A stretch of 38,780 nucleotides of DNA from Mesaphorura yosii (taxonomy: Eukaryota > Arthropoda > Collembola > Poduromorpha > Tullbergiidae), in assembly GCA_009869945.1 (NCBI GenBank), contig WIXG01000560.1, forward strand, positions 1 through 38,780. The letters run 5' to 3'. The notes beneath the pieces are model-generated. The model saw nothing but the letters and a program-made list of their open reading frames with translations, was not told where the DNA came from and did no database searches. Positions 22,601 to 33,500 of the stretch are shown here, in pieces. The stretch's first letter is position 1; each line of letters begins with the position of its first letter. The position numbers were made by a program, and so were the translations under genes.

Positions 22601-23426
22601 ACTTTCAACTTCCTCTTTTGATGATCCCGTCCTCGTTTTTTGTCGAGACTGCAACAGTTTCTCAGCCTGTCGTCGTTCCGGTCATCACTCTCGCCCGACA
22701 CAAAGGGAAAGCACTTTTGTGATGGGAGACAACACAAAAGGACAATAAAATGGCGTCATAACGAATTGAGTGAGGTCAAACCGTCTCGATCCCGTGTGTG
22801 ATGATGCGAGTAAGTGCACGAAACGACAAAACGTGGATAGCGGGGCATTACGAGCACGTCGGTGTCCAAGTTCCCATTCGGAGCGTGTAATGTAATGTAT
22901 TGTAATGTGCCGTGTCTTTATGGCTTCACCAAATCCTCAGAAAAGCGTCAGCGACAGAAGTGAAAATGGTGGGGCTCACCTTGAATATTCTGTAGTAGAG
23001 GAAGATGAGGATTGCGCAGGGGATGTAGAAGGAGCAGAGGGACGAGAAGAGGGAGAAGTACTTGTTGTGGAAGGTGCACACTTGCTCCGTCTCCTCACCC
23101 TCCGGCGGGGCATTGAGGCCCAGCACGATGGGTGACCCCACCAGACCAGAAAATGCCCACACGAAGACGATCGTCAGCCACGCACGAGTGTTGCTTTTGT
23201 GCTTCGCGTACTTGATCGGCTGAGTCACCGCAATGAACCTGCCAAACAGCAAGAATTAATTGCTTTATTGCTTCATTGCCCAGGCTAAGTAGGCTTCGAA
23301 TCGCGTGGCTCACCTGTCGATGCTGATCGCAACGAGGTTGAGAATTGAAGAGGTACTGCATGTGACGTCCATCGCAATGTAAAAGTCGCACAGGATCGGA
23401 GGCAACTCCCACACCAACTCGTTAAC
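13558..23426 (-). CDS. Dop2R: D2-like dopamine receptor, 3' eight coding exons (partial gene)
   Basis: Gi/o-coupled receptor for dopamine in the plasma membrane of neurons. Eight exons read right to left: 23426-23314, 23238-22980, 20556-20338, 17678-17539, 17355-17208, 15072-14793, 13859-13709 and 13621-13558. They sum to 1374 bases in perfect phase, giving 457 aa plus stop. Family marks are the amine-binding Asp of TM3 in CDFYIAMDV, the SSLCS serine triplet of TM5, a 250-residue third intracellular loop, KATKTLAIVLG into CWLPFFTFN in TM6, and WLGYINS with NPIVY in TM7. The short C-tail ends LLGFSV. The ICL2/TM4 stretch (AVTQPIKYAKHK) matches insect Dop2R rather than D1-like or octopamine receptors. 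The N terminus, TM1 and TM2 are absent and presumably lie right of the window. The TM3 box reads DRF instead of DRY. Confidence 0.93.
13709..13859 (-). CDS. Dop2R: Receptor exon: TM6, ECL3 and most of TM7
   Basis: Encodes LFLACWLPFFTFNIVDAVC, then ECL3 with a second Cys (GQDCSPG), then TTWLGYINSSLNPIV. The donor is GTAAGT. The CWLPFF toggle region and the two Trp/Tyr residues of TM7 are those of aminergic receptors. Confidence 0.95.
13860..14792. other. Receptor intron within TM6 (933 bases)
   Basis: Intron with GTAAGC donor at 14792 and TTTCAG acceptor at 13860 (minus strand). A GA-rich tract follows the acceptor side (about 13868-13880). No coding sequence is recognised. Confidence 0.75.
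14793..15072 (-). CDS. Dop2R: Receptor exon: distal third intracellular loop and start of TM6
   Basis: Starts in phase 0 after TTCCAG. It encodes a Ser/Thr/Gly/Glu-rich disordered stretch, then a strongly basic segment (SRKKREKSSAKRERKATK) leading into TM6. This basic end is the G-protein contact of Gi-coupled receptors, and its Ser residues are plausible PKA/PKC sites. Confidence 0.93.
15073..17207. other. Receptor intron in the third loop (2135 bases)
   Basis: No gene recognised. It contains a perfect 16-base palindrome at 15271-15286 with GAGAG half-sites. The plus frames at 15266-15769 and 16097-16522 have no recognisable protein character. Confidence 0.7.
15271..15286. promoter_or_regulatory. 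Perfect GAGAG palindrome
   Basis: TCTCTCTCGAGAGAGA is its own reverse complement. GAGAG is the core recognised by the arthropod GAGA factor (Trl), so this could be a regulatory site in the receptor intron. Function is not shown by the sequence. Confidence 0.3.
17208..17355 (-). CDS. Dop2R: Receptor exon: third intracellular loop, part 3
   Basis: Enters in phase 2 (completing Arg) and leaves in phase 0. It encodes SVARRGGSLVIEPNGNHDSG and ends KHSLVVP before GTAAGC. Disordered loop sequence, identified by phase agreement with both neighbours and by position. Confidence 0.85.
17539..17678 (-). CDS. Dop2R: Receptor exon: third intracellular loop, part 2 (acidic)
   Basis: Enters in phase 0 after TTTGCAG and leaves in phase 2 at GTAGCC. 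It starts EEGDVEDLERDGEEEDG, a highly acidic segment, and ends VMQTVMRDEE. Only 183 bases separate it from the next exon, and together the pair is a frame-neutral block of 96 codons. Confidence 0.85.
17679..20337. other. Receptor intron in the third loop (2659 bases)
   Basis: No coding sequence recognised. Local CpG-rich patches occur around 18340-18450. It separates the skippable exon at 20338 from the paired exons at 17539-17678 and 17208-17355. Confidence 0.7.
20338..20556 (-). CDS. Dop2R: Receptor exon: third intracellular loop, part 1
   Basis: Exactly 73 codons, phase 0 at both ends (TTGCAG acceptor, GTAAGA donor). It starts VIRERAKKAVGNRKN, the basic continuation of TM5, and becomes Ser/Thr-rich, ending TNTQSASQ. 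It could be included or skipped without changing frame. Confidence 0.88.
20557..22979. other. Receptor intron after TM5 (2423 bases)
   Basis: No coding sequence recognised. The donor is GTGAGC, followed on the minus strand within 100 bases by a short run of CATTACA repeats (plus-strand 22886-22909). Confidence 0.7.
22886..22909 (+). repeat. Short TGTAATG repeat
   Basis: Three near-tandem copies of TGTAATG (two overlapping, one after a spacer) lie 70-94 bases inside the receptor intron, near the donor of the TM4-TM5 exon. Confidence 0.6.
22980..23238 (-). CDS. Dop2R: Receptor exon: ICL2, TM4, ECL2 and TM5
   Basis: Begins with the Phe of the DRF box, then IAVTQPIKYAKHK (ICL2), TM4 with WAFSGLVGSPIVLGLN, ECL2 with the disulphide Cys (EQVCTFHN), and TM5 with FSSLCSFYIPC. 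The three serines occupy the positions that contact the catechol ring in dopamine receptors. It ends YYRIFK in phase 0. Confidence 0.97.
23314..23426 (-). CDS. Dop2R: Receptor exon: ECL1 and TM3
   Basis: Encodes VNELVWELPPILCDFYIAMD and then VTCSTSSILNLVAISIDR. The Trp of ECL1, the disulphide Cys, the ligand-binding Asp and the Asp-Arg of the TM3 box are all present. Acceptor TTGTAG, donor GTGAGC, with a 75-base intron to the next exon. Phase 0 at its 5' end, so the missing upstream exon must end on a whole codon. Confidence 0.96.
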
Positions 23427-25990
23427 CTACAAGCATCAAAGCACATTGTTAGCCAATTTCAAAGTCAAGGAGATTTGGCGAAGGAGCAGAGCACTCTTTA
23501 TCTTTGAGGGTCTCAAAGCTAATCTCACAAATGGCATTGAGAAGAGGTTGTGAATGGGCAGAATGGGTTCTTGGCCATGCAGCAGAGTCTATTAATAGAC
23601 TGTGCTGCTCCTCTGAATTTTTATGCGTTGGGAGATGATGAAGAGCGTGAAGAGGAGATGAGATTTAATTTCCTTGCTTGACATTTCGTTATTTCACCCG
23701 AGTCAAGCACAGAGAAAGCGTTGGGCAAGGAGCCTCACGAGTTGCGAGTGACGTCCGTGAAGACTCTGCCCGATTTGAGATTTCGTGAAGATGTTGCTTT
23801 CTGAGTCTGGTGACACGAAGAATTCTCATTTAATACTCTTCGCAAGAATGTTTCAGCCTAAAGGTATTTGACTCCTTTTCTCATCTTCTTCACTTCTTTC
23901 ACTCTTCATCACACCAGTTCAACTCAACTCGCTTCATCTTCACTCATCCGACTTGCCCTGCTTTTCTTTCGACTTGAATTCACAAGAAAACTAAAACTCT
24001 GTACTGCCTTGCCGTGCCGTGCTGCACTCATCGACGCATCTTCCTTCGTTTTAGTCCCGAAAATCAATAAGCATAAAATATACACAAAGAAACGGAAGAA
24101 AAATGCCTACTCAGCGATCAATTCCAACATTTATTCATGGCCTTTCGCACTTTTGCTGTGGTCATTCACAAGTTTTTTGGATCACGTAAATGTTAAGACG
24201 TGTGAACGTGTCGAAAGTCGTGTGGGAATTTCGAATGAATGAATGACTGACATCAAATTTCATGACGGGCGTCCACCTGCACTTATTTTGGTGTCCATAT
24301 GTCACGCTCTGTTGACTCTGGGCTCTGCAAACACCAACTCACACTTTATATGAAGCCACAAGCTGACGGCCACGAAATTCTCATAAAGCTGCCCAACTCA
24401 ATTCCTCATAAAAATAAAAAATCCGCTCTTCATTTTTAATTTGTGATATTTCACTGCAGCCCAGCGAAGGGAACCTGAACGTTTTCTCGTTCATTCAGGC
24501 TGGGACCAAGACTTAATTCTTTAATTATAAAATTCCAAGATGCTCCTTCGAGATAAGCTTCCTCGCTCCTCAAGAATCTCTCTCAAGAGTGCGGGCGGGC
24601 CAACTTTGGCGTATTAATTCCGAAATAATGCCTCTCAGTCAATCTTGGAATGTTTGCTTCGAAAAGTTCATGTTTGCTATGTAAATTATTTAATCATCTC
24701 GCGTTCTTCGAATTCGAATTGAACTCTGGATGAAGCCCGCCTACGTCACAGTCACAGCGCTCAATTCAGTGTGGGTCAACACTCCACAGAATCGCTTCGG
24801 AGGGATTCTTCCATTCCATTGGACAGAAATTCGTCGATAGATTCTTTCTGCTTTATTCAAACAAGCCAAACCAATTGACCAGAATTTTATTACGGTCCGG
24901 ATCAGACGCTCAGTCTACACTTCCACGAAATACGTCTCGCAGTTTCAAAATGGTGTTATTGGAACTTGCAAAATGTGGACGCAAAACACGAGTCCAGGAA
25001 TTCGTTCGTTTAATTGGGAACGAATTCGACGAACTAAACCTGAATTAGGCGTGACTATGAATATGTGTGAGTGCGAAATTTCACATGATCTTCTGCTTAA
25101 GGGCGTTCCTGCCAAAGTTTACTGTTATTTTAGACATTGTATTTTGTAAGCAACATTTAACTGTCCAAGCCCAGCCTTTTGCCACACAATTCCAATAGAG
25201 TCATGAATTGTGTTTCTTTGCGATGCAAATGCTGGGTTTCGGTATTTCGGTGGTCTGACAGCGCACGGACGGTTGTAATGCCCTGAATTATAATGCAGAA
25301 ACAGCGTATCGAATGTCGGCGCATGCATGACACTAGCTCAAGATTATTGCTTTGACCAAATGTTCGATCCCCTTACACGCCTCATATTTGCTGACAGTAA
25401 ATCCTGCGATATTCGGTAAATACTTTCCATGTCAAACAGGTTCGACGCTCATGTCATGTCTTTTGTAAGACGATTCCATTGCGACATGTCAGCGGCTGCT
25501 TTCTTTTGGGGAGAGCGACAAGCAGCTCAGAGCCTGAATATTTTATGGCTGGTGGCCCAGAATAAAGTGGCTTTGTACCCTCCAATTCACTACGAATTGC
25601 AAATAAATCTTCTCAGCGAGCGACAGTGGTAATGTGATTCGTGATCCCCGAATTACAACATTCGCGGAGGCCGTATTCGATCTTGCTTCACGACTCTTTT
25701 GCCGAAAAACCAAAATCCGACCGCTTTTAGTGTGCAAAGTTTCCTCAGCCAACCGCAAAGGAATGGCCAATCCAATTAGCTCGTGCTTATGACTTGCCTA
25801 CTTCCCTTTGATCTTTAAACTTCACGAATTGGCTTTTCCAGCTTGTAATGTTCGTTAGATATAGCTAATTAGTCGCCTTAAGCACAACTTGATTGAACTG
25901 TGAACTGTGATTGGTGGCTGGTCTCGACATCATGAAAGTGGGCCCAACTTCAAAGTCCATTTCGAAATCGCTTCGTTCCTGCAATTAGAA

Positions 25991-26010
25991 ACATTTTGCA
26001 ACATTTTGCA
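25991..26010 (+). repeat. Tandem 10-base duplication
   Basis: ACATTTTGCA occurs twice head to tail. A simple local duplication within the receptor intron. Confidence 0.8.
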
Positions 26011-27538
26011 TAATGTCCCACATTCGCATATCTTCGATCTAGCCCAAGTAATTCAAAATGGGGCGTTGTTGCAAGGAAGGAACGGAAAATTTAATCGTTT
26101 CCTTTTGTACTGCCCTCTTAAATATGCATTTGAGTTGAGAAGGATTGCCTGAAAGTTCAAAGCAATTTACTTAAAGTCGATGGCTTGATGTTGCTGTTGT
26201 TGTCAGCGGAGCTGTAACTGAACGCATTACACTTTGTACACCCGCCGCTGCCGGTGTTTACGCTGTCCAGTGCCTTAATATGAGTTAGCCCTATTAATTA
26301 TTCAGGCTGAGTTATCCACTTAACAGTAGGCAGAATACAGAATGGCTGCCGAGGAGAGGAGAGCACGGCAAGCAACAAATAGAGCCTCTTTTACGCCAAT
26401 TAATCAATACAGGCTAGAATCGTTCGTGCCCCATTGGAATTGGCATTAAGCAATCTGATGACATCGATTCCCAACCCACACACCACATCACAGCTGCTTT
26501 ATGGTCTCAATTGAACAGACAAGACTGAAACATGTTCTGGTGTTTAAATCAGCGAAGCGTGCTTAATTACTCGGCTTCGGCTTTCTTGGCACTAAAGACT
26601 TGCCTGTGGCTATTGACTTGATGATCATGAATGAGTGCGAGTCTGGCTGGCCGGACTCCGAAGGACGTCAAAGCCTTGGCTTCCCAGAACCCTTCATTAA
26701 GGCTGATTGAGATCAGCGCCTGATTTCTGCTGAGCAGGCAGCTTATTATTGGATCAGCAATTACAAAGAAAGCAAATTCCAGAAGCTGAAGCCGGTCCGT
26801 TTTTCAAAGAGCGGGTTTTTACTTGACGGAGAAAGTTGAATTGAATTAAGTTGGTGGCTTCCAAATTAGAACTTTTCTTTGTGGGTTCATAATAAAGACA
26901 GATAATGATATCATTTCGATTCAATATATTGGGTTCGGGCTCTGAGTCCTTTCAGCGCTCCGTCCATACAGCAGCCGGAGTAAGAATTTGGAAAATTGGA
27001 GGAGAGATCAATGCAAGCACACGGTTTTGTGTTTCGTTCTGGAGAGCAGATTTTGTGGAGCGAGTGAAAGTCGGAGAAAGTTGAGAGTGGGAGGGAGGAA
27101 ATAATATAAAACTACTTTTGGTGGAATAATGCGCGGCTGATTCGGGGCACTGCGATCTGGCAGGGTGAGTTTTGAGTATGTGGATCCACTCGGAGGCCAG
27201 GCAGTCGGTGATGCGAGGTGAAAGTGGATGATGAAGCGTGAGATTTGGAACTGGGAATCTTTTCTCTTTCATTTTAACTCGCTTTGTTCGCTGAGTAAAT
27301 TAAGTCGCATGGTTCGTTTTACTTTTCATGGCAGGAGAGACGAGTCAGAGCCTGGTTGCATTTGAAGATCCTGTTCCCAGAATATAACGAGCCTCAGAAA
27401 TTGGGAACACGAAAGTAAGCCGATATTTTCCACGACGAAGCCAGGCGCATCCTGCCTCCTCTTCTCAGATCGCTCCGCTCTGCACTCTGCTCTCTGTCAG
27501 TCGAGAGCATGGCACGGAAAGAGTCGAGTTCTTATTTA

Positions 27539-27574
27539 TATAAAAGAAAATTGACATTGTTCAGTCTGTCAGTT
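27539..27574 (+). promoter_or_regulatory. Candidate core promoter (TATA plus arthropod initiator)
   Basis: TATAAAAG at 27539-27546 is followed by TCAGTT at 27569-27574. Its A lies 32 bases from the first T of the box, and it matches the arthropod initiator consensus TCAKTY. A second TCAGTC is at 27561-27566. The first ATG downstream (27636) opens a 25-codon frame ending at 27713, directly followed by AATAAA. It is on the strand opposite to the receptor. Chance occurrence is possible. Confidence 0.3.
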
Positions 27575-30500
27575 GATGAGTCGGAGCTGCAGAAAGGAAA
27601 GTTGAGGAGAGACAATTGAGCGTGAATCGAAGGAAATGCTCCTTCATTTTGACCATTTCCGCAGCACTTTCACCACTCCGCGTGCGCCTTTACGTGCTGC
27701 TCTCATCGCGTAAATAAAGATCAACTGCAGCCCTCAACGGACACATATCACTGCTCAGACACAGTTGCCTATCATTAGCCCACTTCACGAATGTTATGGG
27801 CCGCCTCACAAAACCGCTCCGACCACTACACGGCTCGGTCGCTTGTAAAACATTTATTCCTAAGCTTATTATAATCACCCCGTGACAAGACAAGAAAAGA
27901 TACGGAGTCAAGGTCGGATCAAAATTTCACGTTTGACATTTCGGGGCGCACGGGCTCTAAGCCTCTGAAACCCAATTTCATTAGCGGCCTGATGAATGGC
28001 CGTGCATGCATTGTGAAGATGGCCGATCTGCGTCATTACGGGCGAGAAGAGAATGAGACGCAGATTCATAAGTCGTAAGTCTCGTGAGCCAATTGGCAAG
28101 TGAGTTATTGCACTAAATGAACCCATGCTGCGTGATGTGAAGATGGCATGGAATTAAGACTTTGTTGCGGAGAGGAGGCAGGAGGCTGATGGGAAATGAA
28201 CAAGAAATTGGGCGCGCGAAGGAGGCTGCGGTGTGTGTCTGCCGCTAATGTTGTTGTGACACATTGACAGCGCATTTGGGAAATGCGAGTTGATGAGTCG
28301 AGTCGACGGAGGAAGAGAAAGTGAGTTGTCACTGTCATTGGCTTTTAATGCAGTGCGCGGAGAGGAACAGATGAAGGCAGACGTTGTTAATAAATAATGC
28401 TCGCCTGGTTAATAGCATTAGCAAAGTTTCTGCACGAAACATGTTGCAATTTATTAGATATCAAATCGCTCACACAGCAGACATTTGCACTGGCTCGGCT
28501 CGGCGCACTGGCTAACATCGTTATTTTCGTTATTACGGCGTCTTGTCTGCTGCCGCTGTCGAGTCGCCGCAGTCACGAGTCGCTTTGGCACTTTATCAAA
28601 GTTGCCATCAACTCATCATCGCCCTCGTAAAGCCCGTCCTGGCCCGTGTTGTCCTGCAGTAATAAATTGGAGGGAGGTCGTAATCCGATGCCCTGTAGAG
28701 GAGGACGAGAGAAGGTGGCTGGTATGTGTGGCGGTGAGAATGAAGTGTGGAAAGCGAGTACGTGGACTGATTTCCGAATGAGAATAAATGTCACTTTAAT
28801 ATTAGATTTAAAATATACACCACCAAAGGAGTCGCTCCTCATCTGAATGCACCTCAACAGTCACCCACACGACGGCTCAGCATCCGACTCTTTCACTCTT
28901 TTTCTTCAGAGTAGTTGTGTATCGTCTTGCAGCGATAAAAGAAACCGAGACTAATGAATCTCACTTGCTGCCTCCGAGAAACAAGAACTTTCACGCTCTC
29001 TTTCTTTACCCGCACAGAATGGCTGTGGCACGTTGCACGTTGTGCTTTCGCCTGCAATATAATCCGGAAGAATGGGAAACACAATACGCCACGCTGTATT
29101 AGAATGAGTTAAGAAACGCCACGGGGATAATTTTTTAGAGACAAGAAACGAGTCGTGGCGTATTAAATACGTTGTGTACACACTCGAAAATAAACTTTCC
29201 TTAATCTCATCATCGCCACTGTGAGGCTCCTGCCATATGCCGAGAAAAATGGGCGATGCGCGTCGAAATCCCGCCGTGTCTGTGCCATTCTTGGGCAGCA
29301 CCTTAATGAATAATAATTCGGATGTCTTGTCCAAATCAGGCGAATCCCTGCTCATGTCAGCCGTAAATTGGGCCGCGCTCTCACGTTGTCAATCCGCGCA
29401 CCTTATCTGGACATCTTTCGGCTCAGCATTTTTGGAATGCGGCCATAAATGACTGGGCTAACAGCGTTACACGAAAGTTACTAAGTCGAGAAGACGAATG
29501 GCCACGAGCAGCGGCCAGACGTCGGTGTGTGCCTGGCATAAATAATATTAGTGTCAGGTCCACCCGCCAAACATTCATTTACGCGAAGGCAATCGCCAAT
29601 TCTCCAACACATAAAAAGATTGCGCTCAAACTTGATTTGCTACACAGACAGGGCAGAAGTTGTAGTTTACTGGTGGTGGTTGGCTATTAAATATTAAATA
29701 TACGGGCCACAGACTTCGGACGACAAGCACAGGATCAAGCACGTCATGCATTACGGCCTGGACACATTAAATTTCCAATATTTATGGAAACGATTTTCTT
29801 GCCCTGCCCGTGCCGTGCTCAAGATTCCAGATTCCAGCTTCTCCTCGAAGGGAGTTGAGGAGTGTCCGACGCAGACACGGCTCAGTGTGATTTAGGACCT
29901 CGACGTGCTTGACCCGCGTAAGAGTGAGCCCTGACCCTTGCACGACCAGGCATAAATGCAAGAGCAGATTTATTATTTACTTTTGTAATTCCAGAACCAG
30001 TAACAGGCACACGGCGAATCGTGTTTCGCGTACGCACGCAGCCAGGCTTCGTGTTTGTTGCCCGTGTCGAGCAATAATTTATATTGTGAGCCCGTGCGGT
30101 TGTGTTTTGTGCTTTGTCACAAACCAAGACCACGGCGTACATAAGAAAACTGTGCACGCGTCTCAGAAGGAATTTGGAAGCTCGCCGCGTCTCTCCAACG
30201 CAGCCATTCATTGAGCGTGCAAGGTGCGAGAGAGAAAGCGTGGAGCCTTGAGAGCTGAGACTTTAATTCCTTGCAGATTGCATCCATCATGAACAACGAT
30301 GATGTGGTGGAGGGCTCTTCAGTTTCGAATGCTCGCGTGTCTCCTCCAGCAAGCCTAATGTGCTCTCGAGTGTCACTTAAATGCTCAGAACACACAAACA
30401 GCAAGTGGCAGCCAGCCATTCTGCCATTCGCTGTGCTTGCTGTCTCGTGAATGAATGAAAGAACTCTCGCGGTGTTTGTAATTCTGTGAGACGATGAAAT

Positions 30501-33500
30501 GGAATTAAAACACAATGTCGCATATTCGGTCATAAAGCACGCAGTCAGACAGCGGCCAGGCGAAGTTAATGAAAGTCTGCCTGGCACGGCTCAGGCGCCC
30601 GATGATTGTGGCTGATGAGAGAAGCCATCAAATGGAGTCACGCTGCTCTGCACGGTTGACAGTCCACGTGGGACTCGTAAAACAGGAATAAAAGAATTAA
30701 TTGAGTTTGTCTATAAAATGAGGACGAAGCTCGTCTGCTCACAAATCTGATTTGATCCTTCTGCCCGACGTCAACTCGATTCGACTGCATGATTTGCAGT
30801 TTAATTTCTCAGGGCCATTCATAATTGCACCCGCATGCCAGCAGCTGACGCGTAATGTCAGCGACGAGAGCAGACGTTGGGCGTCGCGAAGGCAGGCTCC
30901 GCATTCGCAATTCCAAATGCTCAGACCTCCTTTGAAACGGAAAACGAAACGAAACCTGCTCGTTGCCTTCGAGTTGTACGTTCGAATTAAGAAGTCCATT
31001 GCGGAATGAACTTTCTTGAAGGCCGACTGAGAGTTTCATGCTGAAATGTGGAAATCAATCTTCCTCCACCTTGACTCGTTCGTTCTTCGTTCTGTGGACC
31101 CGGAGGAATGAAATGCGAGAGCAAGAATTAAAAGGAAAGTCGAAGAAGAGGATTACATGCACGGCCGTTAAGACTTAATGTTATCGGAATCGATCTTTCG
31201 CTCTTAATCCTCCTGGCTTCTTGCTGCCTGCTTTGGAAAGGTCACTCAGGCCGGCGCTTTTCCTTTGCTCTGAGCTGTTCGTGCTCTATTTTTGTTCCAA
31301 TTCGGTCTGAACGCCTGAATGTGCGAGTAATGAAGGAAATCAAGACGATTTTGTTGGGAGTTCTGGGAAGAGGTGTACGAGCAGAAAGGTGAGGAGAAAG
31401 TTGTCCTGCTCCGGGCCAACTTTTGTAGCATACAAAGCTTATTTTCTCTGCGAACCTTCTAGCTCTGTATTTATCTGTTGTGTGTTGTAAAATCTGTTTA
31501 CTCCAACACAAGTGCGAGACCTTTCGAGCTTCTAAATAACCTTCATCCTGCTGCAGTCTCAATCTCACGAACCGTGCGTGTTCTAACGTGCATGAACTGC
31601 GGGAAGAGATTAGAATCTCGCGGGGATTCGGCACCACGATTGACAGGCTTCGCATACTTTACAGTTTGGCTATTGCCAGCTATTACACGAAATATAATGT
31701 TCAGATGGAAGGACAGACGATTGAACGGACAATTAAAAGTGTTTCCTTGAAGGCAGGCAGGCTAAAATGTAAACAAATGCAAATTGCTCGCTTTGATGTT
31801 GTCCAGCCGAGTTTTGATCCAGAAAGAGCTGAATTGCTGAGTACCGAGCGGAGTCCAGTTAATGGGTTTTGAAATCCAACGGCGTTGGCATTTAAGTAAA
31901 CGATTTCTGTTGATCAATTCCAGAATGAAAATTTGAATAAGCAAACATTGCGATTGGGCAGAATGCACTATTGGATTCGTGTTTACATGCTGAATCGGAA
32001 TGTAATTTCATCATCCGCATTATGCCGTAATGGGCACGGCCCTTTTCTCAGGGGAGCAGTGCTTCTTCAGCCGCCAGATGATGTATTCATTTCATCCGAT
32101 GCTTCAGGAATTCAATTTAATTCAATTTCCATCCACCACCAAAAATATTGACATGAATCTTCAGAAAATATGAGATGTATGTGGAATTGAATTGAACCCG
32201 GGCACTAAATCTTATGTCAAGCTGTAAATAATATCCCAATTCGAATCGACCCACAGAAAATTCCAACTTTTCGCATCTCAAGTGCTCAAGAGTTTTGTGG
32301 AGGTCAAAGCAGCAGGTACAAGTGCGCTGCAAGAAATCGAGGCCCGCACTTCGCTTGCTTCCGGGAATTTCAAAAATGTAAGAATGCAACACGACTCTAA
32401 TGCAGTATTTGCACTTTCGACTCGTTCCGTGAGCAGTTTTTCAACTTTCGTAATTGCTGCAACTCGATACAACTCTTTACTCGTGTCTACAAAAGTCTGT
32501 GTTTGTGCTGGGATCTGAAGCGAGGGCAAAACGCGAAGAGTGTTTCCTCGCTCGTGTGTGCATGCGCGCAAAGTTTTAATTAAGATGCAAAGCCTTCCAA
32601 TTTAGCTGAAATAATTGATGGATTAGTGAATAATTATCATTTCCCTTTCGCCGTGCCGGATGGCACCGGTCTTTAATTGCTTGAAAAATTTACACTCTCT
32701 TTTTGTTTGGTTCAGGGATCATGATTCATTACTGCTCAGAATACAAATAGCTTCATTTGCAAAGTTTGCGCGGAGTGAGCGCAGGTGCCCGCAACGACGT
32801 AGACGGCAGATTGAACTCCGGTTAATTTATCAAGGAAGGCTGCTCCCGCGGAAGTTTGTGGCCATAATTCAAAGGAAGACCTTTCTGCTCGACACACACA
32901 TCAGGCTAATGGAAGCTCGTCCTTGTGCATTCTAAACACGGCAATGACGCGAGTGACACGTAAGCCTGAGAACAAGACCTTGAAAGACTTTCTCCAAAAT
33001 GCTTGCATTTTCTGCAGAAGGCTAATAATGAGCCGTCGCGAATTAATCGAGTACACAACAAAGAAATCCAGAGCGCGAGCTCAGCCTGCCTCGCAGCGTT
33101 TGATTTTTGTTAAAAGCGTCAAGTAGCCTTCACAGCCTTTGCAAGACTTGTGATTGGCACAATGTATTATAACAAAGAAGACGCCAAGCTCAAAGAAAAG
33201 ACACAAAGTAAATTAAAATGCCCCGAGCCCTGTTTAGTAAGACACCGGCAGAAGATTGATGATGGGTCAGAAATTTCGGTGAGATGCTCTGCATTTTCAT
33301 TTCCAATTAAGACTCAAATGCATTACGAGCTCCGTCAGACAGAGACAAAGGAAGGAAGAGGGAAAGTTGAACCGGCATCGGCAACTTAATGGCTTATTTT
33401 AAGCTTAATGCAGATGGCTCGAGCCCACCCGAAGGAATTCGAACAATCCAAATAATGGAATAACATTGTTGCCTGCCGAGGGATTTCGGAAAGTTCGGAT

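Noticed and set aside
24707..24718. TTCGAATTCGAA palindrome
   Set aside because: A 12-base AT-rich palindrome is expected occasionally at this window size and has no supporting context.
32108..32195. Imperfect inverted repeat of TTCAATT and GAATTGAA words, possible hairpin or small transposon end
   Set aside because: Arms are short, AT-rich and imperfect, with no target-site duplication or terminal structure.
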